Below, piece by piece: positions 8,099 to 16,437 of a stretch of 45,654 nucleotides of DNA. The translations under genes were made by a program, and so were the position numbers. This DNA comes from Alkalicoccus sp. (lineage in GTDB: Bacteria > Bacillota > Bacilli > Bacillales > Salisediminibacteriaceae): contig REBZ01000098.1 of the NCBI GenBank assembly GCA_007692495.1, positions 1 to 45,654 of the forward strand, in the 5' to 3' direction. The notes beneath the pieces were generated by a model. The model was not told where the DNA came from. It was given only the letters and a program-made list of their open reading frames with translations, and searched no databases. The first letter of the stretch is position 1. Every line of letters begins with the position of its first letter.

Positions 8099-9331
8099 AT
8101 GTACCGATTTTACTGTCGTTTTATTCAAAAAGTTTTGTTTGCAGTCTCTCCTTTCCTCCCCTGGCGGGAGCCGGAGATTCTTCAGGGGCCGGGAAGCCTG
8201 CGGACGCTCCCAGCATTAATTAAAGGAAAAAAGTGGCGCAGAGTACTCGTTATTACGGATGAAGGCATCCGCCGGGCCGGGCTGCTCAATCAGCTGCTTG
8301 CGCTGTTGGAAGAAGCAGATATTTCCTATGCCCTGTACGAAGACACATCGGCAGATCCGACGATTGAAAACATCGAAGAAGCTGCCAGAATGTATGCCCA
8401 GGAAGAATGTGATGTTCTTCTCGCGTTCGGCGGCGGTTCCCCAATAGACTGCGCAAAAGGAACAGCTGCCCGCACAGCCCGGCCTGAAAAAGACCTTTAT
8501 GACCTCCGCGGTCTCTTACGCATACGGCGCACGATTCCTCCTGTTATAACGGTGCCGACGACCTCAGGGACCGGCAGTGAGGCAACGTTGGCAGCTGTTG
8601 TGACGGAAAGCGTCACACATAAAAAGTTCACTTTGATCGATCCGTCCCTTATTCCTCATTACGCTGTCCTGGATCCACTTCTGACAGTCAGCCTTCCTTC
8701 ACATATTACGGCAGCTACGGGAATGGACGCCCTCACCCATGCAGTAGAGGCCTATATCGGAAAAAGCAATACTGCATCAACCCGCATGCAGGCACGCCGG
8801 GCGGTAAAACTCATTTTTGATAACCTTCCCGGCGTCTGGGAAAATGGAGGCGACGCAGATAAGCGGGAAAAGATGCAGATTGCCGCCCACGAAGCCGGCA
8901 AAGCATTTACAAGAGCTTTTGTCGGCAACGTTCACGCTGCTGCCCATGCGCTCGGCGGCTTTTACGGTGTGCCTCACGGTCTGGCCAATGCCGTTATTCT
9001 CCCTCACGTGCTGGAGCAGTATGGAAGCAGCGTGCATCGGCCTCTTGCCCAGCTGGCTGACCTGACAGGCTGCAGCTCTCCGGGGCAGACTACTGCCGAA
9101 AAAGCCCGCTCCTTTATTCAGGCAGTAAGAGATATGAATGAGCACCTTCATATTCCAGCTTATATTGAAGGAATACAAGAAGCTGATATTCCCGTCATGA
9201 TCGAGCGCGCCCTTAGTGAAGCCAACCCGCTTTACCCTGTCCCGAGAATTTTCACGAAAGCAGATATGCGGCAGATTTACGAGAAAATCAGTCCGCCGGC
9301 TGCCTCTTTTCCGGGTAAGAAAGGAACTTAA
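8099..9331 (+). CDS. iron-containing alcohol dehydrogenase
   Basis: This enzyme of about 410 residues belongs to the group III iron-dependent alcohol dehydrogenases, NAD(P)-linked reductases of aldehydes or oxidants of alcohols. It shows the nucleotide-binding FGGGSPIDCAKG, the signature TTSGTGSEAT, and the metal-binding region GMDALTHAVEAYIG followed by HAAAHALGGFYGVPHGLANA, which contain the usual iron-binding histidines. I start it at ATG 8099, which has GAGGAGGA upstream, instead of the earlier in-frame ATG at 8009, which lacks a ribosome binding site and would add a long unconserved tail. The true substrate is unknown. It converges with the lipase-like gene only 30 bases away. Confidence 0.88.
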   Translation: MYRFYCRFIQKVLFAVSPFLPWREPEILQGPGSLRTLPALIKGKKWRRVLVITDEGIRRAGLLNQLLALLEEADISYALYEDTSADPTIENIEEAARMYAQEECDVLLAFGGGSPIDCAKGTAARTARPEKDLYDLRGLLRIRRTIPPVITVPTTSGTGSEATLAAVVTESVTHKKFTLIDPSLIPHYAVLDPLLTVSLPSHITAATGMDALTHAVEAYIGKSNTASTRMQARRAVKLIFDNLPGVWENGGDADKREKMQIAAHEAGKAFTRAFVGNVHAAAHALGGFYGVPHGLANAVILPHVLEQYGSSVHRPLAQLADLTGCSSPGQTTAEKARSFIQAVRDMNEHLHIPAYIEGIQEADIPVMIERALSEANPLYPVPRIFTKADMRQIYEKISPPAASFPGKKGT

Positions 9332-9361
9332 CTTTGTTATGCTTCCGGCCTTCTTCATGGT

Positions 9362-10765
9362 TTAAAGGAGCTTCCCGTCTGCCTTACGATAGGATGAGTG
9401 GACGATCGTCCGCTGATAACGACTCCCGCTCCGCGTTTTTCCTTCGATCTCCATTGCCAGATTGTACATCCCCTCTCCATAGCCGGGGAGGGTTATTTCC
9501 GGAGCGGCAAGTTCCTTCCTGAACCGCACGGCTTCCTTCCTTTCCGTGGGGCCGTCAGGATAAAACAGCAGATCCATAGATACCCTGTCCGGAAATTCCC
9601 CGTCAGTGCCAGCTGTAAAGACTTCCCCCGTTTCTGCTCTATGGACATATAGTTCTTTATTTAGTGGAGAATCGAAGCTTACGGTGAATCCGTAGGGAAT
9701 GTCCGGGAAATCGCCGCAAGAAACCGTCCACTCGCCCGGCGCCGGGTTTTCCCACTGCAGCAGATGATGAAAAACTCCACCGAAAAATTCCGTATCGTCT
9801 TTAACTGCTTCCACTTCGTACACTGCCGGCTCCTTATCCGGAGATGTCACTGAAAGCACTCTCAGCTGCTGGGGGCTCATCCAGTTGATTACTATTTTCT
9901 CCGCTTCCTTTTCCACGTGAAAAGTTTCCTCTGCCTGCTTCTGATCCATACCGCCGCGGATGAGGACATGCAGGGGTGGTGCTTCCTCCACCACAGATAC
10001 ACGAACGTGTGGAGGAGTTTTTCCTTCAAGTATCGGCTTCAGGAGCGGGAACGCATTTTTTCCAAGGTGCACCTGTCCATGATTCCATCTTCCGACAGCA
10101 AGCATCGTCCCCCCGGGGAGGGATGCTGCCAACGTGGATACCACACCGTCGTTTTCACCGCTTATAAATCCGCCTCCGAACCAATAGCTGCTGAAAACCG
10201 GTCCGTTCCAGTTTCCTGCCATCGTATAGTAGCGGTTTTTGGAAGCTTCTTTACGGTTGTCGGTAATTTCCCGGAAATAATTCATCGCTCCGGTCTGCAG
10301 GCTTCTGACTCCCTCATTATTCCTTCCTGTCCACTCCGCCAGCCAGAAGAACGGCGGACTCGCCGCCAGATCGGCGAGTTCGCTTCCATAATGGGGAGAA
10401 CCAATCGTCATAACGTCCGATACTAACCCGTGCTTTCCTTCATGCACGAGTGCTGCCTGTGCGTCCACTCCGCCTTTACTGTAGCAGATAAGTACCAGTT
10501 CTTTTCCGGGAGTAAGAAGATGGATTTCTTCCAGGAGGGAAGCAAGGAGCTCCCCATTCTCCCAGTAGCTTTTTGGATTTCCGCAGGAATCATGAAGTTC
10601 AACAAACACTGTTTCATATCCGGCTGCTGACGCTCTGTCACGCATATCGTTATCTTCGTACCATATGGAAGAATCGTTCATGAGTCCCGGTACAAAAACG
10701 AGCACCGGCTTATCCCGGCCGCCGGCTGCCGGCTTTTTTCCCCAATTCCACGTCCCTTTCTGCAT
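9362..10765 (-). CDS. alpha/beta hydrolase, lipase/esterase-like
   Basis: This protein of 467 residues begins with an alpha/beta-hydrolase domain. FVPGLMNDSSIWYE is the oxyanion-hole region near 29-42, CYSKGGVDAQAA (about 94-105) is a nucleophile elbow of the form x-Ser-x-Gly with Ser at the centre, and GSPHYGSELADLA follows. The nucleophile motif is C-Y-S-K-G rather than the usual G-x-S-x-G. A GEND aspartate (FISGENDGVVS) and a late histidine (WNHGQVHLG) could complete the triad. The second half, from about residue 260, looks like beta-rich accessory domains and has no motif I recognise. No signal peptide is seen, so it is probably intracellular. I use ATG 10765, preceded by GGAGGG. Confidence 0.78.
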   Translation of the reverse strand: MQKGTWNWGKKPAAGGRDKPVLVFVPGLMNDSSIWYEDNDMRDRASAAGYETVFVELHDSCGNPKSYWENGELLASLLEEIHLLTPGKELVLICYSKGGVDAQAALVHEGKHGLVSDVMTIGSPHYGSELADLAASPPFFWLAEWTGRNNEGVRSLQTGAMNYFREITDNRKEASKNRYYTMAGNWNGPVFSSYWFGGGFISGENDGVVSTLAASLPGGTMLAVGRWNHGQVHLGKNAFPLLKPILEGKTPPHVRVSVVEEAPPLHVLIRGGMDQKQAEETFHVEKEAEKIVINWMSPQQLRVLSVTSPDKEPAVYEVEAVKDDTEFFGGVFHHLLQWENPAPGEWTVSCGDFPDIPYGFTVSFDSPLNKELYVHRAETGEVFTAGTDGEFPDRVSMDLLFYPDGPTERKEAVRFRKELAAPEITLPGYGEGMYNLAMEIEGKTRSGSRYQRTIVHSSYRKADGKLL

Positions 10766-11132
10766 AAGCACCCTCCTTTTCCACGCTGCACAGACCGCTT
10801 CTTTTCTTCTTCTGATAAAGGTATCCAGCAGAACTTCTTTACAATCTTTTCAAGATTTCTTCCCTTTGTTCCTGTAGAAAATTATATAATGAGGGGAAAG
10901 GCTGTTGGTAAGCAGTTTTCATGTACGGTAAAATACCTCCGCCTTCGATCGAAGGCTTTCCGGAGAGAATTGCAAAAAACAGGCATCCAGCCGATTAAAT
11001 AACTATTCGAAGAGGATGCTGATCAGCATTATATTATGAGGTGAGGGCGCCTTACACCCCTTTCTGCAGCAGCATCAAAAGCCGGCTTTTCAACGTTCCG
11101 GCTGAACACAAACCTCAAGGAGCGGATAAAGC
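10766..11132. other. intergenic region upstream of the alarmone synthetase gene
   Basis: This divergent gap between the hydrolase and the alarmone synthetase holds no gene I can support. It contains a TATAAT at about 10888, a palindrome CCTTCGATCGAAGG at about 10942-10955, and a second AT-rich -10-like stretch, ATTATATTATGAGG, near 11028-11042 that could serve the alarmone synthetase gene. No known riboswitch is recognised. Confidence 0.35.
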
Positions 11133-11882
11133 ATGAACACTAATTCCCCTTACAGCTTACAGCAGCTGCAGACAATGAAAATGGAACTGACCCGATTTAT
11201 GATGGCCTATGAATTTGCACTTGACCAGGTTACGACTAAAATCGATAATTTAAGCCAGGAATTCCGCTACACCCACGAATACAATCCGATTGAGCACGTA
11301 AATTCCCGGTTAAAATCACCGGATAGTATTTTTAAGAAAGTATTTAAGCGCGGCCTCCCGCTTACCCTTCCCTCTATTGAGGAAAACATTACGGACATTG
11401 CTGGAGTGCGAATTATCTGTTCGTTTCAGAGTGACATTTATGTGCTGAGCCGGATGCTCGAACGTCAGGCGGACGTGCGGATTGTGCAGGTGAGAGATTA
11501 TTTTGAACAGCCGAAACCAAACGGCTATCAGAGTCTTCACCTTCTTCTTGAAGTGCCTGTGCATATGTCCAGCACGTCCAAAAAAGTTATTGTCGAGGTT
11601 CAGATCCGGACAATAGCCATGGATTTCTGGGCAAGTCTCGAACATAAAATATATTACAAATACAATCAGACCGTACCCGACCGGCTCCGCAGTGAGCTGA
11701 AGGAAGCGGCAGCTTCCGCCTCCGCTCTTGACCGGAAGATGGAAAAGCTTCATCTTGAAATGAAGGAAATCAAAAAGACAGAAAGAGAAGACGAACATCC
11801 GCTGGAGCTGATGCTCGCACGCAGCCGCTTCTCCCTTCCGGAAGGATTTGTTAAAGCCGAAGAATCTCCCGAAGAAGACTGA
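11133..11882 (+). CDS. relP: small alarmone synthetase (YwaC/RelP type)
   Basis: This 249-residue protein makes (p)ppGpp by moving pyrophosphate from ATP to GDP or GTP. It has only the synthetase domain and lacks the hydrolase, TGS and ACT domains of Rel. Key blocks are HNPIEH-like YNPIEHVNSRLKSPDSIFKK (50-69), ITDIAGVRIICSF (86-98), KPNGYQSLHLLLEVP (128-142) and VEVQIRTIAMDFWASLEHKIYYK (154-176). The wording is closer to B. subtilis YwaC (SasA/RelP) than to YjbM (RelQ). YwaC is under envelope-stress control in B. subtilis. A C-terminal acidic tail extends past the usual length of about 210. It may be cotranscribed with the VanZ gene 48 bases downstream. Confidence 0.92.
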   Translation: MNTNSPYSLQQLQTMKMELTRFMMAYEFALDQVTTKIDNLSQEFRYTHEYNPIEHVNSRLKSPDSIFKKVFKRGLPLTLPSIEENITDIAGVRIICSFQSDIYVLSRMLERQADVRIVQVRDYFEQPKPNGYQSLHLLLEVPVHMSSTSKKVIVEVQIRTIAMDFWASLEHKIYYKYNQTVPDRLRSELKEAAASASALDRKMEKLHLEMKEIKKTEREDEHPLELMLARSRFSLPEGFVKAEESPEED

Positions 11883-11930
11883 ACCTGAGAGAGCGTCTTC
11901 CTTTCTGTATACTATGCTGGAGGCTGGATA

Positions 11931-12719
11931 ATGAAATTCATTAAATTTACCGTGATTAATATGCTCCCGGTATTGGTCATTATGACCGTTATTTATACTG
12001 CCTCCTCCCAGACATCTGAACAGCAGGACATTTCTCCCGTCCTGGACCGTGTGGCTGGAGAGGACAACCTCCGCAGCACCCTCTCTTCTCTCCGCGAGCT
12101 GATGGACGGGGGAGCGGACTTTTTGATTGATGCGGCTGCTGCCCGGCCCCTGCTGCTCATGGGTGCTTTTCTTTTCCTGTCCGCCGGAGGTACCGCGGTC
12201 TTTTTTTATTTTTTCCAGACGACCGGATCTCTATGGAAAAAAGCGCTTCAGGTGCTGCTGGCAGCCGTACTTGTCCTCGCCTTTACCGGTTCTTTTTTGT
12301 ACGCACTCCGGGGGGAAACCGTTCTGGCAGCACTTCGGGATACTGCTTCATTCGAACCGGTCCGACTGCTTCTTGCGGGAGTTGATTTCACGTATGCGGG
12401 GTCACAGATCAGCCAGCAGACACAGGGAACGGACGGACTGATGGAATTTTTCCTCCGGAAAGGAGCACACTTTGTGCTGTTCGGGCTGCTCGGCTTTTTT
12501 GTTTACCTGGCTCTGTTTAAATTAAGCAGGAATGTCATGCTGTCTTTCTGCTTCACGATGCTGTTTGTCACCGGCTACGCTGCTCTGGACGAATACAGGC
12601 AGACGTTCATTGATTCCAGGTCAGGTCTTGTGGAAGATGTTTTTCTTGATACCACTGGAGGCCTATTCGGAACGCTCCTCGCCTGGGCAAAAAGAAATCT
12701 TTTCCCCAACCGACCGTGA
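11931..12719 (+). CDS. VanZ family membrane protein
   Basis: This 262-residue membrane protein starts with a hydrophobic segment (4-24), then has about four more predicted membrane helices. The C-terminal part carries the VanZ signature: LRKGAHFVLFGLLGFFVYL, then GYAALDEYRQTFIDSRSGLVEDVFLDTTGG. The conserved Asp-Glu and Asp pairs are intact. VanZ proteins are linked to teicoplanin tolerance and cell-envelope function, but the biochemical activity is not established. A GGAGG site precedes ATG. Position directly behind the alarmone synthetase gene suggests shared expression under envelope stress, which is an inference. Confidence 0.88.
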   Translation: MKFIKFTVINMLPVLVIMTVIYTASSQTSEQQDISPVLDRVAGEDNLRSTLSSLRELMDGGADFLIDAAAARPLLLMGAFLFLSAGGTAVFFYFFQTTGSLWKKALQVLLAAVLVLAFTGSFLYALRGETVLAALRDTASFEPVRLLLAGVDFTYAGSQISQQTQGTDGLMEFFLRKGAHFVLFGLLGFFVYLALFKLSRNVMLSFCFTMLFVTGYAALDEYRQTFIDSRSGLVEDVFLDTTGGLFGTLLAWAKRNLFPNRP

Positions 12720-12752
12720 TTTCTCTGATTTATGGAAAAAAAAGGAATCAGT

Positions 12753-12781
12753 TTGACTTAATTTGATGTTTATGCTACTAT
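12753..12781 (+). promoter_or_regulatory. sigma-A-like promoter of candidate small RNA
   Basis: TTGACT and TACTAT are separated by 17 bases. Transcription would begin near 12788 and run through a structured 165-base stretch into the terminator at 12904-12952, before the next gene. Confidence 0.6.
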
Positions 12782-12787
12782 AGCAAT

Positions 12788-12952
12788 TACACGAAAAACA
12801 TTAGTATTTTCGTGCAGACATTATTCCTAATTCCGGTTTAACCAACTCAAAAAATAATAAGACTAAATATTGGTCAATTGTGACAGACAATAGTGCTGTA
12901 GACAAAGCCGAAAAGACTCACCTATCCGAGGTGCATCTTTTCGGCTTTTTTG
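12788..12952 (+). ncRNA. candidate small RNA or attenuated leader
   Basis: Between a good promoter and a strong terminator lies a segment of about 165 bases with no convincing reading frame. It begins with a perfect 8-base hairpin (CACGAAAA at 12790-12797 with TTTTCGTG at 12807-12814), continues with a possible ACCAA/TTGGT pairing (12841-12845 with 12870-12874), and ends with a two-part terminator hairpin. I recognise no known riboswitch, T-box or 6S RNA. It could be a free small RNA, or a leader controlling the small gene at 12985 by termination. Confidence 0.5.
12904..12952 (+). terminator. strong two-part terminator before a small gene
   Basis: AAGCCGAAAAGA pairs with TCTTTTCGGCTT over 12 bases, and inside it CACCT pairs with AGGTG around ATCCG. 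A run of six T follows. It ends about 33 bases before the start of the next gene on the same strand. Confidence 0.85.
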
Positions 12953-12984
12953 TTTCCCGTACTTAAATCAAGGAGGAATGGAAC

Positions 12985-13179
12985 GTGCGGTATTTCGTAG
13001 ATCATAAAACAAAACTCGTACACAAAATTTTATCGGCAGGAGATGAATGCGGCTTCAATACAACCCCCGTTTCCGAAAGGGAATTTACAAACGATACGGA
13101 ATACATTGAGAAGCTGACAAACAGTTCCGAATACGAAAGATGTCCCCACTGTCAGAAGTTCGCACTCGTCAGTGACTAA
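12985..13179 (+). CDS. small unknown protein with CxxC motif
   Basis: I do not recognise this 64-residue protein. It starts at GTG with AAGGAGGA upstream. The sequence ends with a CPHC motif and contains an earlier cysteine (DECGFN near 20-25) plus histidines, which could bind a metal or form a disulfide. It has no membrane segment. It follows a promoter, a structured leader and a strong terminator, so its expression may depend on antitermination. A terminator overlaps its stop codon. It could be a small zinc-ribbon-like protein. Confidence 0.6.
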   Translation: MRYFVDHKTKLVHKILSAGDECGFNTTPVSEREFTNDTEYIEKLTNSSEYERCPHCQKFALVSD

Positions 13180-13211
13180 ATAAGCTCACCCGGCCTCCGG
13201 GTGAGCTTATT
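13179..13211. terminator. bidirectional terminator
   Basis: The perfect 15-base arms AATAAGCTCACCCGG and CCGGGTGAGCTTATT surround a three-base loop. The stops of the two convergent genes fall inside the stem, and each strand gives a T-rich exit. Confidence 0.9.
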
Positions 13212-13911
13212 TTTCTTTTGCCAGCCCTTCAAGAATCAGAACGATGTACCCTTCATCCTTTTGAAAGTTCCAGTCGACAAAATAATCGATGATTTTCCGG
13301 TGCACTGCTTTTTCCATTCCGACTTCCTGTATGATTTTCCTTTCCAGCGGACGCTTTGCCGTTTTTAATTCCTGGGACATGCCGTTTTCGATTAAAGCTT
13401 TTTCAATTCGTACGAGAATACCGGAACGCCGTACAAAAATGGTACGTTCATTCAGCCAGTATGCTTCGGTTTTATCCGGCACTTTCTGTGCTTCCTCACT
13501 CGCTTTTTCCACGAGATTCATAAAATTTCTCTTATCCATTTCTGCCGGCCACAGGAATTTTTCTTCCGATTCCCCATCTTCCATAATGCCGACAATAACT
13601 CCGGTTTCTGCTCCAAGGTTCCAGTCCGCGTAAAGTTCCTGAACGTTCAGGTCCCCGATCTTCCGGAATTCTTCTTTCATTTCTTCCTTCAAATCAGACA
13701 TCATTATTTCACGGGTTTCCAGAATCCGTTTCGATTCTTTCTGCTTAAGTAGAATCTGATCCATCGGTGCGGTGAATCCCCGGAAGTAAATTACCAGGAA
13801 AGGGGGCTGCAGAGTAACGTAGACAGAAGCCGGGCCTTTTCCAAAATGATCCCGCAGCATTGAAGAGATATAGCCGCTAATTTCCGCTTCCGTTGATTTT
13901 TCTTTTGCCAT
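13207..13911 (-). CDS. DUF2294 family protein
   Basis: This 234-residue cytosolic protein appears to contain two tandem DUF2294-type domains, about residues 8-115 and 120-230. The first has the family pattern GPASVYVTLQPPFLVIYFRG followed by SDLKEEMKEEFRK. The second has NERTIFVRRSGILVRIEKAL and an ending FQKDEGYIVLILEG. The repeat is weak but the hydrophobic pattern and the polar helices recur. Function is unknown. The gene is alone on the minus strand and ends in the terminator shared with its convergent neighbour. Confidence 0.65.
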   Translation of the reverse strand: MAKEKSTEAEISGYISSMLRDHFGKGPASVYVTLQPPFLVIYFRGFTAPMDQILLKQKESKRILETREIMMSDLKEEMKEEFRKIGDLNVQELYADWNLGAETGVIVGIMEDGESEEKFLWPAEMDKRNFMNLVEKASEEAQKVPDKTEAYWLNERTIFVRRSGILVRIEKALIENGMSQELKTAKRPLERKIIQEVGMEKAVHRKIIDYFVDWNFQKDEGYIVLILEGLAKEK

Positions 13912-14031
13912 GCCTGTATGCTCCTTTATCGTTTACCGTCCTATATTCCGGAGGCCATGCATTTCCTTATATTATGCACGTTTCTTCCTTAATTATATCG
14001 GATTAAGTGCTGAAAACAAAGCCCGGCTTTT

Positions 14032-14047
14032 CGTTTCACGTGAAACA
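14032..14047. promoter_or_regulatory. parS-like Spo0J/ParB binding site
   Basis: CGTTTCACGTGAAACA matches the B. subtilis parS consensus TGTTnCACGTGAAACA at all positions except the first. It lies in the divergent gap before mgtE, 6.8 kb from the first site. The rest of this gap (13912-14164) holds a TATAAT at about 14113-14118 as a likely mgtE -10 element. Confidence 0.65.
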
Positions 14048-14164
14048 GACCCTTTTTCCAGGTGGAACTGCCTTTTTCATTCTTTTATAGTTTTTCTGCA
14101 GAATCTGCTTTTATAATGGGTATAGAATGTTAAAGAGATTCTGCCCGGGATTGGAGGGACCAGT

Positions 14165-15514
14165 ATGACTGAAAACGAAATTACTCTTGCTATTATTAAA
14201 TCGCTGAAAGAAGGACGAAAAAAAGCTTTCCAGGAAATTATGGACGAACTTCATCCGTATGACATGGCCCAGCAGTACTTAACGGTCCCATCGAAGCATA
14301 AACATAAATACCTCTCGTACTTGTCGATCGAGCAGCTGACGGACCTGATGGAGGAACTGGAGCAGGAAGAGCAGCTGGAAGTCATTGAATCACTCGGAGG
14401 AAGGCGCTCCACAAAAGTTCTTGATCTGATGGAAAACGATGAGCTGGCTTCCTTTCTTTCGGATCTGGAACCGGAAAAAATTAAAGAACTTCTGGCGGAC
14501 ATGAAACAGGAAGAGTCGGAAATGGTTCAGAACCTCATGAATTATCCTCCGGAAACAGCCGGCCGTATTATGAACAACCGCTACGTCTGGATCAACAAAC
14601 ACTATACAATCGGAGAAGCAATTGAGAAGCTGAAACATTTCGTGGAGCTTGCCGAATATTTAAACTACTTGTACGTCATCGACGATGATAAAAAACTCGT
14701 CGGTGTTATTTCCTACCGGGACCTCCTTCTTTCCGAGGCAGGTGAACGGGTGGAAGACGTGATGTACAGTCGTGTTGTTAAAGCAGACGTTCTCATGGAC
14801 CAGGAAGACGCGGCGATGCTGATCAACCGCTATGATTTTGTATCCCTCCCCGTCGTTGATGAAGAGGAACGTCTCGTCGGAATCATTACTGTTGACGACG
14901 TACTGGATGTTCTTATTCAGGAAGCAAACGAGGATATCGAAAGGCTTTCGGCTTCCGGTAAGTCGATTGATTTTAATACAAAGCCGGTTGTCGCCGCCTA
15001 CCGGCGTCTTCCCTGGCTGATCGGACTGCTTTTCGTCGGCCTTATTTCCGGAGGCATTATCAGCGGTTTTGAAGATACTTTAGGAGCCGTCGTTGCTCTT
15101 GCGTTTTTTATGCCGATGATTGCCGGAATGACTGGTAACACTGGAACGCAGTCTCTTGCTGTGGTCGTGCGGGGGCTTGTTACTGAAGATCTGACATTCA
15201 GGCAGACACTGCACCTGATTTTCCGGGAACTCCGTGTCGGCATCCTGATCGGTATTTCGTGCGGAATTATTATCTTTTTCATCGCTTTCTTCTGGCAGGG
15301 AAGTGCTATTCTCGGATTCGTAGTCGGAGTGTCTCTCTTAATGACGTTGATTATCGGGACACTTGCCGGGACGATTATTCCCCTTGTCCTCTATAAACTT
15401 AATATCGACCCGGCGATTGCTTCCGGGCCGCTCATTACGACAATTAATGACATTCTTTCCCTGCTTATTTATTTCGGTATCGCGACGGCCCTGTTGAGTC
15501 AGCTTACGATATAA
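14165..15514 (+). CDS. mgtE: magnesium transporter MgtE
   Basis: MgtE is a magnesium channel gated by cytoplasmic magnesium. The 449-residue protein has the full layout: an N-terminal superhelical domain (about 20-130), two CBS domains (about 135-255, with VGVISYRDLLL and VGIITVDDVLDVL), a connecting helix, and five C-terminal membrane helices from about residue 285. The pore signature is visible as MPMIAGMTGNTGTQSLAVVVRGL. GGAGGG precedes the ATG. Only about 45 bases separate the -10 element from the start, so the M-box riboswitch found before mgtE in B. subtilis cannot fit here. Confidence 0.95.
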   Translation: MTENEITLAIIKSLKEGRKKAFQEIMDELHPYDMAQQYLTVPSKHKHKYLSYLSIEQLTDLMEELEQEEQLEVIESLGGRRSTKVLDLMENDELASFLSDLEPEKIKELLADMKQEESEMVQNLMNYPPETAGRIMNNRYVWINKHYTIGEAIEKLKHFVELAEYLNYLYVIDDDKKLVGVISYRDLLLSEAGERVEDVMYSRVVKADVLMDQEDAAMLINRYDFVSLPVVDEEERLVGIITVDDVLDVLIQEANEDIERLSASGKSIDFNTKPVVAAYRRLPWLIGLLFVGLISGGIISGFEDTLGAVVALAFFMPMIAGMTGNTGTQSLAVVVRGLVTEDLTFRQTLHLIFRELRVGILIGISCGIIIFFIAFFWQGSAILGFVVGVSLLMTLIIGTLAGTIIPLVLYKLNIDPAIASGPLITTINDILSLLIYFGIATALLSQLTI

Positions 15515-15678
15515 CAGCGGTTACCGGCGCTTAAATTCAGTGACCCACCCTTGATAAATCAACTCTCAAAGCGTGCCTGCAGGAGAACGGGAACGCAGGA
15601 ACGCGACATATCACGCCGTGCGCCTGCCTCCTGATTTAATATTCCTCCCGTAAGGGGAGGGCTGAAAGGAAGTATTTC
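15515..15678 (+). other. structured leader of sirC
   Basis: This gap contains GCAGGAACGC facing GCGCCTGC (about 15594-15637) and a compact hairpin CCTCCC-GTAA-GGGGAGG (about 15646-15662) shortly before the ribosome binding site. It could be a regulatory leader; no named riboswitch is recognised. Confidence 0.35.
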
Positions 15679-16290
15679 ATGCCGTCTTTTCCACTAATGA
15701 TTGATCTGAGAAATAAACAAGTTATAATTATCGGCGGCGGTCCGATTGCTGAAAGAAAGATTCAGCCGCTGCTGACAAGCGGGGCTTTTCTAACTGTAGT
15801 GAGCCCTGAAGTGACACCGGTAATCGAAGCTCTCGCCCTGGACAAAAAAATTACGTGGCGGAATAAAAAGGCAGATCCGGAGGATGTGGAGAAAGCTTTT
15901 TTTGTTATCGCTGCTGCTGACCGGGAGACGAATGAAAAAATAAGCAGTGCCGCTCCTGAAAACTGCCTGATCAACAACACAGCAGACGGGGAAAAAGGCA
16001 ACACAGCTTTTCCATCCCACGTTCGACGGGGGCGCCTGACAATTGCTGTTTCCACAGGGGGAGCGAGTCCTAAAGCAGCCCGAAAAATTAAACAGGAGCT
16101 GGAGAAGACGTACGGCGAACCCTATGAGCAATATATGGATTTCCTATATGAAGTTCGTCTGCTTCTGAAGGCCTCCAACCTTCCTGAGTCCGATAAACAC
16201 TGGTGGCTCGAGGAAGTTACTTCTCCAGAGTACCTCTCCCCGGAAAAGCAGTCAGATGTGCTTCACAGACTGGAAAAACTGCTTTCCTGA
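15679..16290 (+). CDS. sirC: precorrin-2 dehydrogenase / sirohydrochlorin synthesis (SirC)
   Basis: SirC (YlnF/Met8-like) oxidises precorrin-2 to sirohydrochlorin with NAD, the second step to siroheme. The 203-residue protein opens with the Met8-type start FPLMIDLRNKQVIIIGGGP, the Rossmann nucleotide-binding loop being IIGGGPIAERKI (about 17-28). It has the family block PSHVRRGRLTIAVSTGGASPKAARKIKQELE (114-144). It lacks the methyltransferase domain of CysG. That activity and the chelatase are encoded separately by cobA and sirB in the facing operon. Being on the opposite strand, it must be expressed from its own promoter. AAAGGAAG precedes ATG, and a strong hairpin follows at 16322-16358. 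Confidence 0.92.
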   Translation: MPSFPLMIDLRNKQVIIIGGGPIAERKIQPLLTSGAFLTVVSPEVTPVIEALALDKKITWRNKKADPEDVEKAFFVIAAADRETNEKISSAAPENCLINNTADGEKGNTAFPSHVRRGRLTIAVSTGGASPKAARKIKQELEKTYGEPYEQYMDFLYEVRLLLKASNLPESDKHWWLEEVTSPEYLSPEKQSDVLHRLEKLLS

Positions 16291-16321
16291 AAGGGAAATA
16301 GAAACAGACATATGAGTTCAA

Positions 16322-16358
16322 AGGGTCCAGGACCGGAAATCGGTCCTGGACCCTGCTT
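16322..16358 (+). terminator. intrinsic terminator of sirC
   Basis: The perfect 14-base arms AGGGTCCAGGACCG and CGGTCCTGGACCCT surround a five-base loop. The T-tract after it is short (GCTTTCT), so it may act mainly as a strong 3' hairpin. Confidence 0.75.
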
Positions 16359-16437
16359 TCTGAGAGGTGAAAAATAACGGCTCTTCCACTTCTGTACGCT
16401 GTTTTTCTCTGGAAAAACCTGAGGTGAACGCCGGCAT

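Noticed and set aside
9909-9924. TTTTCCACGTGAAAAG as a third parS site
   Set aside because: Only 13 of 16 positions match and the outer bases of the palindrome are lost; it is inside the hydrolase coding sequence.
14118-14164. M-box riboswitch before mgtE
   Set aside because: Only about 45 bases separate the probable -10 element from the start codon, too few for an M-box.
15540-15575. S-box-like sequence on the minus strand before sirC
   Set aside because: Only the TTATCAAGGGTGG-like stretch resembles the S-box start; the other conserved blocks are absent and the orientation faces the wrong gene.
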